A DNA stretch of 64,000 bases, taken from the NCBI RefSeq assembly GCF_002980595.1, contig NZ_PVLQ01000017.1, positions 1 to 64,000 on the forward strand, given 5' to 3'. This document shows, piece after piece, positions 10,160-18,751 of this stretch. The position numbers and the translations under genes are program-made. Source of the DNA: Malikia granosa (lineage in GTDB: Bacteria; Pseudomonadota; Gammaproteobacteria; Burkholderiales; Burkholderiaceae_C). Numbering within the stretch: the first letter of the stretch is position 1; each line of letters opens with the position of its first letter. The notes beneath the pieces are model-generated. The model was not told the DNA's origin. It made no database searches and worked only from the letters and a program-made list of their open reading frames with translations.

Positions 10160-12385
10160 TCAGGCAGCGGCCTTGACCTGCAGGCGCCAGGCGTGCAGCA
10201 GCGGCTCGGTGTAGCCGCTCGGCTGCTCCTTGCCCTTGAACACAAGGTCGAGTGCCGCCTGGTAGGCCGCGCCCTCGGGGTTGGCGACCAGGCTCTTGTA
10301 GGCCGGATCGCCAGCGTTCTGCTGGTCGACCTTGGCCGCCATGCGCTCGAAGGTCGCGCGCACCTGGGCCTCGCTCACGACGCCATGGTGCAGCCAGTTG
10401 GCCATGTGCTGGCTGGAGATGCGCAGCGTGGCGCGGTCTTCCATCAGGCCGATGTCGTGGATGTCGGGCACCTTGGAGCAGCCCACGCCCTGGTCGACCC
10501 AGCGCACCACATAGCCCAGGATGCCCTGCGCGTTGTTGTCGAGCTCCTGCTGGCGCTCCTCGGCGCTCCACTTGGCCTCGGCGACGACCGGAATGGTCAG
10601 CAGGTCGGCCATCAGCTTCTCGGCCAGCGCGGCATCGCGGGTGTCGCCGCTGGCCTCGATCTGCTGCTGCACCTCGGCCACGCTGACCTGGTGGTAATGC
10701 AGCGCGTGCAGGGTGGCGCCGGTCGGGCTGGGCACCCAGGCGGTGTTGGCACCGGCCTTGGGATGGCCGACCTTCTGCTTGAGCATTTCGGCCATCAGGT
10801 CGGGCATGGCCCACATGCCCTTGCCGATCTGGGCCCGGCCGCGCAGGCCGCATTGCAGGCCGATCAGCACGTTGCGGCGCTCGTAGGCGGCGATCCAGGC
10901 GCTGCCCTTGATGTCGCCCTTGCGCATCATCGGGCCGGCCAGCATGGCGGTGTGCATCTCGTCGCCGGTGCGGTCGAGGAAGCCGGTGTTGATGAAGGCG
11001 ACCCGGCTGGAAGCGGCGGCGATGCAGGCCTTGAGGTTGACCGAGGTGCGGCGCTCCTCGTCCATGATGCCGAGCTTGACGGTGGAATCGGGCAGGCCGA
11101 GCAGCTGCTCGACGCGGCCGAACAGCTCGGCGGCGAAGCCGACCTCGGCCGGGCCGTGCATCTTGGGCTTGACGATGTAGACGCTGCCAGTGCGGCTGTT
11201 GCGGATGCCGTTGACGCCATGGCCCTGCAGGTCGTGCAGCGCGATCGTGGTCGTGACGACGGCATCCATGATGCCTTCGGGGATCTCGCGCACGCTGCCG
11301 TCGGCATCGGTCCAGAGGATGGCCGGGTTGGTCATCAGGTGGCCGACGTTGCGCACGAACATCAGGCTGCGGCCGTGCAGCCGCACCTCGCCACCGTTCG
11401 GCGCGGTGTAGAGGCGGTCCGGATTCAGGCCGCGCGTGAGCTGCTGGCCGCCCTTCTCGAAGGTCTCGGTCAGCGTGCCCTTCAGGATGCCGAGCCAGTT
11501 CGAGTAGCCCAGCACCTTGTCCTCGGCATCGACCGCGGCGACCGAGTCCTCCAGGTCGAGGATGGTCGAGAGCGCGGCTTCCATCACCAGGTCGCTGACG
11601 CCGGCGGCGTCGCTGGAGCCGATCGCGGTGCTGCGGTCGATGATCAGGTCGAAGTGGATGCCGTTGTGCTTGAACAGCAGCGACTTCGGCGCGGCGGCAT
11701 CACCCTGGTAGCCGGCCAGCTGGGCGGCGTCCTTCAGGCCAGTGACGCTGCCGTCCTTCAGGCTGACCTGCAGCGCGCCATTGGCGACGGCATAGCCGGT
11801 CGCGTCATGGTGGGAGCCGGCCGCCAGCGGCGCGGACTGGTCGAGGAAGTCGCGCGCGAAGGCAATGACCTTGGCGCCGCGCACCGGGTTGTAGCCCTTG
11901 CCCTTCTGGGCGCCGTCGGTTTCGGGGATGGCATCGGTGCCGTAGAGCGCGTCGTACAGGCTGCCCCAGCGCGCGTTGGCGGCGTTGAGCGCGTAGCGCG
12001 CATTGGTGATCGGCACCACCAGCTGCGGGCCGGCCTGGGTCGCGAGCTCGGCATCGACGTTGGCGGTCGTGACCTGGGCCTCCGGCTGCGGCAGCAGGTA
12101 GCCGATCTGCTCGAGGAAGGCGCGGTAGGCCGGCATGTCGGCGATCGGGCCCGGGTAGGCCAGGTGCCAGGCATCGAGCTCGGCCTGCAGGCGATCGCGC
12201 TCGGCCAGCAGCGCGCGGTTCTTCGGCGCCAGGTCGGCGACGATGGCGTCGAAGCCGGCCCAGAAGCGGGCGGAGTCGATGCCGGTACCGGGCAGCACCT
12301 GGTCTTCGATGAACTGGTGCAGTTCCTGGGCCACCTGCAGGCGGTGGATGGTGAGGCGGGCGTTGCTGTTCGAGCGAGCGTTCAT
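10160..12385 (-). CDS. glcB: Malate synthase G
   Basis: 741 residues, the length of the monomeric G isoform (about 720-740) rather than the 530-residue A isoform. Condenses glyoxylate with acetyl-CoA to malate, allowing growth on glycolate, acetate or purine-derived glyoxylate. Seen: [11 protein letters not shown] in the catalytic barrel, [12 protein letters not shown] (catalytic arginine), K-M-H-G-P-A-E-V, the M-D-E-E-R-R-T motif, and G-K-G-M-W-A-M-P-D. Start 12385 is the ATG after GGAGAC; the family-like N-terminus begins a few residues later. Single transcription unit with its own terminator. A LysR regulator is transcribed divergently from the shared 191-base gap and is the likely regulator. 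Confidence 0.96.
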   Translation of the reverse strand: MNARSNSNARLTIHRLQVAQELHQFIEDQVLPGTGIDSARFWAGFDAIVADLAPKNRALLAERDRLQAELDAWHLAYPGPIADMPAYRAFLEQIGYLLPQPEAQVTTANVDAELATQAGPQLVVPITNARYALNAANARWGSLYDALYGTDAIPETDGAQKGKGYNPVRGAKVIAFARDFLDQSAPLAAGSHHDATGYAVANGALQVSLKDGSVTGLKDAAQLAGYQGDAAAPKSLLFKHNGIHFDLIIDRSTAIGSSDAAGVSDLVMEAALSTILDLEDSVAAVDAEDKVLGYSNWLGILKGTLTETFEKGGQQLTRGLNPDRLYTAPNGGEVRLHGRSLMFVRNVGHLMTNPAILWTDADGSVREIPEGIMDAVVTTTIALHDLQGHGVNGIRNSRTGSVYIVKPKMHGPAEVGFAAELFGRVEQLLGLPDSTVKLGIMDEERRTSVNLKACIAAASSRVAFINTGFLDRTGDEMHTAMLAGPMMRKGDIKGSAWIAAYERRNVLIGLQCGLRGRAQIGKGMWAMPDLMAEMLKQKVGHPKAGANTAWVPSPTGATLHALHYHQVSVAEVQQQIEASGDTRDAALAEKLMADLLTIPVVAEAKWSAEERQQELDNNAQGILGYVVRWVDQGVGCSKVPDIHDIGLMEDRATLRISSQHMANWLHHGVVSEAQVRATFERMAAKVDQQNAGDPAYKSLVANPEGAAYQAALDLVFKGKEQPSGYTEPLLHAWRLQVKAAA

Positions 12386-12576
12386 GTTCAAGTCTCCAGA
12401 CGGTTTCGACCGACAAGCCAGGCAAGGTCCATGCCGACTTGTCCACAGCCCCAATGTATGCGAGTTCCGTGACTGGATTCGACGGCAGTTTGCAATTTCA
12501 GTCGTGACTTTTTCTTACATAATCCACAAAATTATCCCAAGACTCATCGATAAAAACCACCAAATCACGGGCCAGC
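12386..12576. promoter_or_regulatory. Divergent glcB / lysR control region with DnaA-box-like 9-mers
   Basis: 191 bases between divergent glcB and the LysR-type regulator, with an AT-rich core (about 12480-12565). It must hold both promoters and the LysR site. Three sequences close to the DnaA box TTATCCACA occur here: TTGTCCACA (12439-12447), TAATCCACA (12520-12528) and TTATCCCAA (12532-12540). No clear T-N11-A LysR box was singled out. Confidence 0.5.
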
Positions 12577-13509
12577 ATGGACAAGCTCAAGGCGATGGAA
12601 ACCTTTGTCGCGGTGGCGGCGCGCGGCAGCCTGGCCGCGGCGGCGCGCGCCGAGGGGGTGGCACCGGCCGTGATCGGGCGCCGGCTCGACCTGCTCGAGG
12701 AGAAACTGGGCGTCAAGCTGATGCTGCGCACCACGCGCCGCATCACGCTGACGCACGAAGGGGGTGCCTACCTGGAGGACTGCCAGCGCCTGCTGGCCGA
12801 GATCGCGAGCGCCGAGGCCAGCGTGAGCGCCGGCGGCGCCCGGGCCAGCGGCCGGCTGCGGCTGACCGCGCCGGCCGGCTTCGGCCGGCGCCATGTCGCG
12901 CCGCTGGTGCCGCTGTTCCGCGAGCTGCACCCGGATGTCGCGATCTCGCTCAACCTGAGCGACCGCGTGATCGACCTCGCGGGCGAGGGCTATGACTGCG
13001 CGGTGCGCGTCGGCGACCTGCCCGACTCGTCGCTGATCAGCGTGCGGCTGGCCGACAACCGGCGCCTGTGCGTGGCGGCGCCGCGTTACCTGCAGCGCCA
13101 CGGCCGGCCGGAGCATCCGCAGGAGCTGGCGCGCTTCGACTGCCTGGTGCTGTCATCCGATGCCTCGCAGACGCGCGGCTGGGCCTTCCGGCTGCCCGGG
13201 CGCGGCGGCAAGCCGGAACAGCTGGTCCACCTGCGGCCGGACGGACCGTTCGACTGCACCGACGGCCAGGTGCTGCACGAATGGTGCCTGGCCGGGCATG
13301 GCATCGCCTGGCGCAGCACCTGGGAGGTGGAATCCGACATCGCGGCCGGGCGCCTGGTCACCCTGCTCGATGACTACGCGGCGGCGCCCAACGGCATCTA
13401 TGCGGTGTTCCCGCAGCGCAAGCACCTGCCGCTGCGGGTGCGGCTGTGGGTCGATTTCCTCAAGGCGCGCTACGGCCAGCCAGGCTTCTGGCAAGGACGC
13501 GGCGGCTGA
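12577..13509 (+). CDS. LysR-type transcriptional regulator
   Basis: 310 residues. Residues 1-60 form the winged helix-turn-helix (M-E-T-F-V-A-V-A-A-R-G-S-L-A-A-A-A and R-R-L-D-L-L-E-E-K-L-G-V-K-L). Residues about 90-300 form the LysR substrate-binding domain with S-G-R-L-R-L-T-A-P-A-G-F-G and C-A-V-R-V-G-D-L. It is transcribed away from glcB, so the usual LysR arrangement suggests control of malate synthase by a glyoxylate-pathway metabolite; this is inferred only from position. Its last 50 bases overlap the 3' end of the convergent vanZ-like gene, an unusually long convergent overlap but in agreement with both reading frames. Confidence 0.93.
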   Translation: MDKLKAMETFVAVAARGSLAAAARAEGVAPAVIGRRLDLLEEKLGVKLMLRTTRRITLTHEGGAYLEDCQRLLAEIASAEASVSAGGARASGRLRLTAPAGFGRRHVAPLVPLFRELHPDVAISLNLSDRVIDLAGEGYDCAVRVGDLPDSSLISVRLADNRRLCVAAPRYLQRHGRPEHPQELARFDCLVLSSDASQTRGWAFRLPGRGGKPEQLVHLRPDGPFDCTDGQVLHEWCLAGHGIAWRSTWEVESDIAAGRLVTLLDDYAAAPNGIYAVFPQRKHLPLRVRLWVDFLKARYGQPGFWQGRGG

Positions 13510-13870
13510 ACGCGGCCAGCGGCAGGCCGGCGAACAGGCCCACGCCATCGGCCAGCCAGTCGGCCCAGTCGCCGCTGCGCCAGCCGGTGGCGGCCTGGGC
13601 CAGCTCGATCGCGCCGCCGAAGGCCAGCAGGCTGAACACCAGCAGGCCGATCCGGCGCGGATAGGCCAGCGCGCCGAGCAGCGCCAGCGTGGCGAAGGCC
13701 AGCGCATGCTGCGCCTTGTCCCAGAAGGTGAAGGCCTGCTTGGGCAGATAGGCGGTGGGCGACAGGGTCAGCGCAATGACGATCAGCACCAGCAGCCAGA
13801 AAATCCGGCGGGCCCAGCGCTGCAAGGGGTCGCGGGCCGGCGCTGCGGCCGGACCGAGGTCGCGCTTCAT
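13460..13870 (-). CDS. VanZ-like family membrane protein
   Basis: 136 residues with four hydrophobic segments. Landmarks are L-T-L-S-P-T-A-Y-L-P and F-T-F-W-D-K-A-Q-H-A-L-A-F-A-T-L-A, the D-K-x-x-H motif of small VanZ proteins, and D-W-A-D-W-L-A-D-G-V-G near the C-terminus. Function is unknown for most of the family; the founder gives teicoplanin resistance. The start at 13870 overlaps the upstream adenosyltransferase stop (ATGA), so the two are translationally coupled. The 3' end overlaps lysR by 50 bases on the other strand. Confidence 0.82.
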   Translation of the reverse strand: MKRDLGPAAAPARDPLQRWARRIFWLLVLIVIALTLSPTAYLPKQAFTFWDKAQHALAFATLALLGALAYPRRIGLLVFSLLAFGGAIELAQAATGWRSGDWADWLADGVGLFAGLPLAAFSRRVLARSLAGRSAP

Positions 13871-14433
13871 TCCTGGCCGGCCTGTTGCAGCCGCTCGCTC
13901 TTCCAGTAGACATCGTCGCCGCCGTTCATGCGGTTGAGCACGCGCGCGAGCACGAACATCAGGTCGCTGAGTCGGTTCAGGTACTGGCGCGGGGCTTCGT
14001 TGATGGCCTCCTCGTTGCCGAGTGCCACCACCTGGCGCTCGGCGCGGCGGGCCACGGTGCGGCAGACATGGGCCAGGGCGGCGGCGCGGCTGCCGGCCGG
14101 CAGGATGAACTCCTGCAGCTTGGGCAGCTGGGCGTTGTAAGCGGCCAAGGCCTCGTCGAGCGTGAGCACAGCCTCGGCCTTGAGCAGCTCGTAGCCCGGG
14201 ATGCTGAGCTCGCCGCCGAGGTTGAACAGCTGGTGCTGGATCTCGACCAGCAGCGCGCGCACATCGGCCGGCATCTCCTCGCACAGCAGCAGGCCGATCT
14301 GCGAGTTGAGCTCGTCGACATCGCCCATCGCGTGCACGCGCAGGCTGTTCTTGCTGACGCGCTGGTTGTTGCCGAGTCCGGTGGTGCCGGCATCGCCGGT
14401 GCGGGTAGCGATTTGCGTGAGTCGGTTGCCCAT
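13867..14433 (-). CDS. Cob(I)alamin adenosyltransferase, PduO type
   Basis: 188 residues, full length. Transfers the adenosyl group of ATP to cob(I)alamin to make adenosylcobalamin. Hallmarks seen: T-R-T-G-D-A-G-T-T-G-L-G (ATP-binding N-terminus), G-D-V-D-E-L-N-S-Q-I-G, L-P-A-G-S-R-A-A-A-L-A-H-V-C-R-T-V-A-R-R-A-E-R split over the active-site helix, and N-R-L-S-D-L-M-F-V-L-A-R near the C-terminus. Start 14433 is the ATG giving the standard M-G-N-R-L-T-Q-I start. Coupled to the VanZ-like gene by a 4-base overlap. Relevant to the adenosylcobalamin riboswitch upstream of nrdAB at 37.4 kb. Confidence 0.93.
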   Translation of the reverse strand: MGNRLTQIATRTGDAGTTGLGNNQRVSKNSLRVHAMGDVDELNSQIGLLLCEEMPADVRALLVEIQHQLFNLGGELSIPGYELLKAEAVLTLDEALAAYNAQLPKLQEFILPAGSRAAALAHVCRTVARRAERQVVALGNEEAINEAPRQYLNRLSDLMFVLARVLNRMNGGDDVYWKSERLQQAGQE

Positions 14434-14484
14434 GGCGGTTCCGTTTCGTGAGGGATGACGTGAGGGGACCCGAGGCACCGGGCC

Positions 14485-15426
14485 TCAGGACTTGGACCGC
14501 TTCTGTGCGGCCGGCTTGTTCTTCCTGGCGCTGCCCTTGGCTGCCGGAGCGGCCTTGGCACGCCGGGCCTGGCTGGACTTGGCCGACGACTGGGTCGACT
14601 TGACTGCCTTGGCGGCCTTGGCAGATTTGCCACCGGCAGCGCGCAGGGCAGCCTTGCCGGTCGCCGCCTTGCCGGCCTTGGCCTGGAGCGGCTGGCAGAC
14701 TGGCGGCTTGGCCTGGCGCGACTTGGTGGCGGCTTTGCCGGCGTTCTTGCCAGCGCTCTTCGCGGCCTTGACCGGACGGCAATCCTGGCTGGCGACCTGG
14801 CGTGCCGGGACTGGCGGCACGGCCGCGTGGCGGACCTGGGCCAACGGCAGGGCCGATGCCGCGGCTGGCGCCAGGGCGGCGGTGGCTGCTGCTGCTGCCG
14901 GCGCCGCATGGCGGCCCAGGCCCTGCTCGAGCGCCTGGACATCCTGGTTGGCGCTGGGGCGCAGCCGCAACAGCTCGCTGCTGCCGCTGCGCAGCAACAG
15001 GCCGCGGTCCCAGCGGAAGTTGTCCACCATCATCAGGGCCGAGTTCAGGAAGGCCTCGGAGCGCGGCGGCTTGTCGCAAGTCCGGTGGTTGCTGCCGTAT
15101 TTCGAGACCCGGAACAGCCCCTGGGCATCGCGCTCGACCCGGCCCGAGAAATAGTTGCAGCCGCCATCGACCCAGAGCTGGCCGTTGGGGCGCAACACCA
15201 GCCGCGGGGGACGCGAGCTGTCGGACAGCAAGGGTTGGCCAGCCAGCTCGACCACGTCCCAGGCCTGCTCGAAGGGCTGGGCCAGGCCGGACGGCAAGGT
15301 CTGCGCCAGGGCATCGACCGGCAGCGTGGACTGCTGCGAGCTTGGGGACGGCTGCGCCCCGGCGACATTCAGGTAGGCCAGCGCCAGCAGGCCTAGCCAG
15401 CGGACAGATGCGGAGCGGAATCTCAT
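14485..15426 (-). CDS. Secreted META-domain protein with Lys/Ala-rich C-terminal tail
   Basis: 313 residues. A signal peptide (R-S-A-S-V-R-W-L-G-L-L-A-L-A) ends at A-G-A-Q, about residue 24. Residues about 50-165 form a META/HslJ-type domain: W-D-V-V-E-L-A-G-Q-P, the characteristic G-G-C-N-Y-F-S-G, and M-M-V-D-N-F-R. From about residue 215 the protein becomes a low-complexity tail of lysine, alanine and serine resembling histone H1/AlgP C-termini. The combination of export signal and a DNA- or polyanion-binding type tail is odd. It may bind lipopolysaccharide, nucleic acid or cell wall outside the cytoplasm. RBS AGGAT before 15426. Function unknown. Confidence 0.7.
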   Translation of the reverse strand: MRFRSASVRWLGLLALAYLNVAGAQPSPSSQQSTLPVDALAQTLPSGLAQPFEQAWDVVELAGQPLLSDSSRPPRLVLRPNGQLWVDGGCNYFSGRVERDAQGLFRVSKYGSNHRTCDKPPRSEAFLNSALMMVDNFRWDRGLLLRSGSSELLRLRPSANQDVQALEQGLGRHAAPAAAAATAALAPAAASALPLAQVRHAAVPPVPARQVASQDCRPVKAAKSAGKNAGKAATKSRQAKPPVCQPLQAKAGKAATGKAALRAAGGKSAKAAKAVKSTQSSAKSSQARRAKAAPAAKGSARKNKPAAQKRSKS

Positions 15427-15522
15427 AACAATCCTGTGCGGGAGCAACCCATGCCAACCCGCGACGCAGGTCCGATTCTCATTTTCTCAGATTGAAGATC
15501 GACATCGCCCGGTGCAGGGCTT

Positions 15523-16506
15523 TCATTCGCCCGGGCCGCGCAGCCGCTCGATCAGGCCGTTGAGCTCGTCGAGCGAGCCGAACTGGATCGCGAGCTCGCC
15601 CTGCTGCTCGATCTGGCCGTGGCGCTTGACGCGCTTCCTGATCCGGACCTCGACCGCCGCGGTCAGCAGGTCGGACAGCTGTTCCTCGACCCGCAACAGG
15701 TCGCGCGACTTGGCGGCCTTGGTCGTCGGCGCCGGGGTCTCGGAGCCTGCGCCGAGCTTGCGCACCAGGCCCTCGGTCTCGCGCACCGACAGCTTGCGCG
15801 CGTTGATCTGGTGCGCGGCGCTGATCTGGGCCGCGCGCTCCAGACCCAGCAAGGCGCGCGCATGGCCCATGTCGAGGTCGCCCGCCATCAGCATGGTCTG
15901 GACCGGTTCGGCCAGGTTCAGCAGGCGCAGCAGGTTGCTGGCGGCGCTGCGCGAGCGACCGACAGCCTGGGCTGCCTGCTCATGCGTGAGGCCGAACTCG
16001 CTGACCAGGCGCTGCAGGCCCTGGGCCTCCTCGAGCGGATTGAGGTCCTCGCGCTGGATGTTCTCGATCAGCGCCATCGCGGCGGCGGCCTCGTCCGGCA
16101 CGTCGCGCACCAGCACCGGAACCTGCTCGAGGCCGGCCAGGCGCGAGGCGCGGAAGCGCCGCTCGCCGGCAATGATCTCGTAGACGGGCCGGGTTCCACG
16201 TGGCACCGCGGCCAGGCCCTGCTGCTGTTGCCAGGCCGCCAGTCGGCGCAGGCCCTCGGCCTCCGCGAGCGGGCGCACCAGGATGGGCTGCATGATGCCC
16301 TGCGCCTTGATGCTCTCGGCCAGCTCGTAGAGCGCGCCTTCGTCCATGCGCGTGCGCGGCTGGTAGCTGCCCGGCACCAGGTCGCTCAGGGCGAGCTGGC
16401 TCGGCAGGTCGGCGCTGGCCGCATCGAGGCTGGTGCTCTCGTCGAGCTTGGGACCGAGCAGGGCTTCCAGGCCGCGACCGAGTCCCTTGAATTTTTTCGT
16501 CGCCAT
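15523..16506 (-). CDS. parB: Chromosome-partitioning protein ParB
   Basis: 327 residues. Binds parS and spreads as a CTP-dependent clamp; partner of ParA. Seen: G-L-G-R-G-L-E-A-L-L-G at the N-terminus (ParA-stimulating region), E-L-A-E-S-I-K-A-Q-G, the CTP-binding G-E-R-R-F-R-A-S box, E-N-I-Q-R-E-D-L-N-P-L-E-E-A, the helix-turn-helix T-H-E-Q-A-A-Q-A-V-G-R-S-R-S-A-A-S-N, and a C-terminal dimerisation domain. About 25 extra residues (roughly 84-110, rich in A, Q and R) are inserted between P-I-L-V-R-P-L and Y-E-I-I-A-G-E-R-R-F, where most ParB proteins have only a short loop. Start 16506 follows GGAG. Follows the hydrolase gene by 18 bases in the par operon. Confidence 0.95.
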   Translation of the reverse strand: MATKKFKGLGRGLEALLGPKLDESTSLDAASADLPSQLALSDLVPGSYQPRTRMDEGALYELAESIKAQGIMQPILVRPLAEAEGLRRLAAWQQQQGLAAVPRGTRPVYEIIAGERRFRASRLAGLEQVPVLVRDVPDEAAAAMALIENIQREDLNPLEEAQGLQRLVSEFGLTHEQAAQAVGRSRSAASNLLRLLNLAEPVQTMLMAGDLDMGHARALLGLERAAQISAAHQINARKLSVRETEGLVRKLGAGSETPAPTTKAAKSRDLLRVEEQLSDLLTAAVEVRIRKRVKRHGQIEQQGELAIQFGSLDELNGLIERLRGPGE

Positions 16507-16524
16507 GAGGGGCTCCATCTTCTG

Positions 16525-17100
16525 TCAGGCTGCGCCAGCCAGCCAGGGCTGGAGCAGCGCATGGCCTTCGGGCCAGTCGCCCAGGCCGGAATCGGCATTC
16601 AGGTGGCCGCGCGCGCCGGCATCGACCAGGCGGCTGCCCCAGTCCCGCGCGAGTTGCTCGGCACGCTCGAAGCGGCAGCGGGGATCGTCCCGGCTCGCGA
16701 CCAGCAGGCTGGGAAAAGGCAGCGGATCGCGCAGGATCGGCGCCCAACCCGGCAACGCCGGCGCCAGGTCGGGCTGCTCGACATCGCCCGGCGCCACCAG
16801 CAGCGCGCCGCGCACCTTGTGCGCATGGCGCGAGAACCTGGCCCAGGCCGCCACCAGCACGCAGCCCAGGCTGTGCGCGACCAGCAGGACCGGCCGCTCG
16901 CTGTCGATCACGGTCTCGTCCAGCCGCGCCAGCCAGTCGCCGCGGCGCGGCTGCTGCCAGTCATGCTGCTCGACGCGGGCGTAACCGTGCAGCGCCTCCC
17001 AGCGGCTCTGCCAGTGGTCGGGGCCGCTGCCCTGCCAGCCCGGCAGCATCAGCACCTGCGGCGCGACTTGGTCGGCATTCGCCTGTTTCACGTGGAACAT
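16525..17100 (-). CDS. RBBP9/YdeN-family serine hydrolase
   Basis: 191 residues of the alpha/beta-hydrolase RBBP9/YdeN family. Seen: L-M-L-P-G-W-Q-G-S-G-P-D-H-W-Q near the start, the nucleophile elbow A-H-S-L-G-C (serine of the triad), an aspartate in S-R-D-D-P, and the histidine in G-A-R-G-H-L-N. Substrate unknown. It sits between parA and parB, three bases after the parA stop. The parS site 17084-17099 lies directly behind its ATG start at 17100, so the first residues M-F-H-V-K-Q are encoded by parS. A later start near L-M-L-P would avoid this. Confidence 0.85.
   Translation of the reverse strand: MFHVKQANADQVAPQVLMLPGWQGSGPDHWQSRWEALHGYARVEQHDWQQPRRGDWLARLDETVIDSERPVLLVAHSLGCVLVAAWARFSRHAHKVRGALLVAPGDVEQPDLAPALPGWAPILRDPLPFPSLLVASRDDPRCRFERAEQLARDWGSRLVDAGARGHLNADSGLGDWPEGHALLQPWLAGAA
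17084..17099. promoter_or_regulatory. parS site 1 (ParB-binding centromere)
   Basis: TGTTTCACGTGGAACA, matching the bacterial parS consensus TGTTNCACGTGNAACA at every defined base. It overlaps the first codons of the hydrolase gene inside the par operon. Confidence 0.95.
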
Positions 17101-17103
17101 GGC

Positions 17104-17874
17104 TCAGAGGGTCTGGATGCGCTCGACCATCTCGCGCGCGAACTCGACGAAGGCCTTGCTGCCCTTGGCCGAAGGGTCGAACACCACGCCCGGCAGGCCG
17201 TAGCTCGGCGCCTCGGCCAGGCGCACGTTGCGCGGGATCACGGTCTGGAACACCTCGTCGCCGAAATGCTCGAACAGCTGGTCGCTGACCTGCTTCTGCA
17301 GCATGGTACGGGCGTCGAACATCACGCGCAGCAGGCCGATCACCTTGAGCTCGCGGTTCAGGTTGGCGCGCACCTGCTTGATGGTGTTGACCAGGTCGGA
17401 CACGCCCTCGAGCGCGAAATACTCGCACTGCATCGGCACGATCACGCCATTGGCCGCACACAGGCCGTTGAGCGTCAGCAGGCTCAGCGAGGGCGGGCAG
17501 TCGATCAGCACGAAGTCGTAGTCGGCCGCGACGGCCGCCAGCGCCTGCTTGAGGCGCTGCTCGCGCTGCTCGAGGCTGACCAGCTCGACCTCGGCACCGG
17601 CGAGCTCGCGGTTGGCGCCCAGCACGCGGTAGCCGCAGGCCTCGGCAGCGACGGCGGCCTCGGCGACCGTTGCCTCGCCGAGCAGCACGTCGTAGACGCT
17701 GAGCTCGAGCTCGCGCTTGTTGACGCCCGAGCCCATGGTCGCATTGCCCTGCGGGTCGAGGTCGATCAGCAGCACGCGCTGGCCGATCCTGGCCAATCCG
17801 GCAGCGAGGTTGACGCAGGTGGTGGTCTTGCCGACGCCGCCCTTCTGGTTGGCAATGCAAAAGATCTTGGCCAT
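17104..17874 (-). CDS. parA: Chromosome-partitioning ATPase ParA (Soj)
   Basis: 256 residues, the short chromosomal ParA type lacking an N-terminal helix-turn-helix. It forms an ATP-dependent dimer on the nucleoid along which ParB-parS complexes move. Seen: deviant Walker A K-G-G-V-G-K-T-T (about residues 11-18), L-I-D-L-D-P-Q-G-N (A' motif), and Walker B-like F-V-L-I-D-C-P-P-S-L. First of the partition genes, followed by the hydrolase and parB. A 217-base gap separates it from rsmG. Autoregulation by ParA/ParB is common in the family, but no operator was identified. Confidence 0.97.
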   Translation of the reverse strand: MAKIFCIANQKGGVGKTTTCVNLAAGLARIGQRVLLIDLDPQGNATMGSGVNKRELELSVYDVLLGEATVAEAAVAAEACGYRVLGANRELAGAEVELVSLEQREQRLKQALAAVAADYDFVLIDCPPSLSLLTLNGLCAANGVIVPMQCEYFALEGVSDLVNTIKQVRANLNRELKVIGLLRVMFDARTMLQKQVSDQLFEHFGDEVFQTVIPRNVRLAEAPSYGLPGVVFDPSAKGSKAFVEFAREMVERIQTL

Positions 17875-18091
17875 GGTGGGACTAGCTAAAACGGGGAAAT
17901 TGCAGGAAGAAGCACAGGGCGCGCGGGTGGAGGCGCGGTCCCGAGGTTGGCGTCGAGTTTAAGGGCTTTCCCGGATAAGGACTGCGACAAGGCGGTGACG
18001 GTTGGACGCAGCGACCGGGACGCCAAGGCGGATCGAAGGCCGGATGCCGCAGGCTGGGCTGGCGCCCGAGCCTGCGAGCAGGGGCCCGGAT
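17875..18091. other. parA-rsmG intergenic gap
   Basis: 217 bases between two leftward genes. Probably contains the parAB promoter. No perfect parS site, hairpin terminator or small gene with a good ribosome site was seen. Confidence 0.4.
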
Positions 18092-18751
18092 TCAGTCCGC
18101 CTTGGGGCGGATCCAGATGATGCAGCGCTCGGCGTCGAGTCCCGGCACCTGCAACTGTTCCACGTGGAACAGCTCGAGATCGGGTGCCAGCGCGGCGATC
18201 TCGTCGACCGGATGCTTGCCCTTCATCGCGAGCCAGACGCCCTGCTCGGCCAGCGCCTGGCGCGACCAGCTGGTGAAGTCGAGCAGCGAGGCGAAGGCGC
18301 GCGAGCTCACGACATCCCATTGCTGCTTGAGGTTCTCGACCCGGGCGTGGATGCCGTGCAGGTTCGGCAGCCGCAGCGCGGCGGCGATCTGCTGGATGAA
18401 CAGCGCCTTCTTGGCCACGGTGTCGACGCAGCTGACATCGAGCTCGGGGCAGACGATCGCGAACACCGCGCCCGGCAAGCCGGCGCCCGAGCCGACGTCG
18501 AGCAGGCGCGGCTTTTCCAGCCCGGCTGCGGCCAGATGGCGCCGCAGCGGTGCCACTGCGGCCAGGCTGTCGAGCAGGTGGTGCGTCAGCATCTCCTGCG
18601 GGTCACGCAGCGCGGTCAGGTTGTAGACCTTGTTCCACTTAGCGACCCAGTCCTGGTAGGCCAGCAGCTTGGCCACCTGATCGTCGCTCAGCTCCAGGCC
18701 CAGGTCTGCGATGCCGGCGCGCAGGCCGGCTTCCAGCGGATGTGCGCTCAT
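18092..18751 (-). CDS. rsmG: 16S rRNA (guanine527-N7)-methyltransferase RsmG (GidB)
   Basis: 219 residues, standard length. Methylates G527 of 16S rRNA in the decoding region; loss gives low-level streptomycin resistance. Seen: [13 protein letters not shown] near residue 40, H-H-L-L-D-S-L, the SAM-binding [12 protein letters not shown], and V-S-S-R-A-F-A-S-L. The start ATG overlaps the mnmG stop (ATGA), so the pair is coupled. A perfect parS site lies inside the gene near its 3' end and encodes L-F-H-V-E-Q. Confidence 0.96.
   Translation of the reverse strand: MSAHPLEAGLRAGIADLGLELSDDQVAKLLAYQDWVAKWNKVYNLTALRDPQEMLTHHLLDSLAAVAPLRRHLAAAGLEKPRLLDVGSGAGLPGAVFAIVCPELDVSCVDTVAKKALFIQQIAAALRLPNLHGIHARVENLKQQWDVVSSRAFASLLDFTSWSRQALAEQGVWLAMKGKHPVDEIAALAPDLELFHVEQLQVPGLDAERCIIWIRPKAD
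18156..18171. promoter_or_regulatory. parS site 2, perfectly palindromic
   Basis: TGTTCCACGTGGAACA, a perfect 16-base palindrome fully matching the parS consensus, inside rsmG. Confidence 0.96.

Noticed and set aside
12386-12576. oriC in the glcB-lysR gap
   Set aside because: No exact DnaA box, no 13-mer array, no dnaA/dnaN/gyrB nearby, only one short AT-rich core.
16192-16207. GGTTCCACGTGGCACC inside parB as an eighth parS
   Set aside because: Three mismatches from the consensus, including an inner-arm base that should be A. Mentioned only in connection with the ParB insertion.
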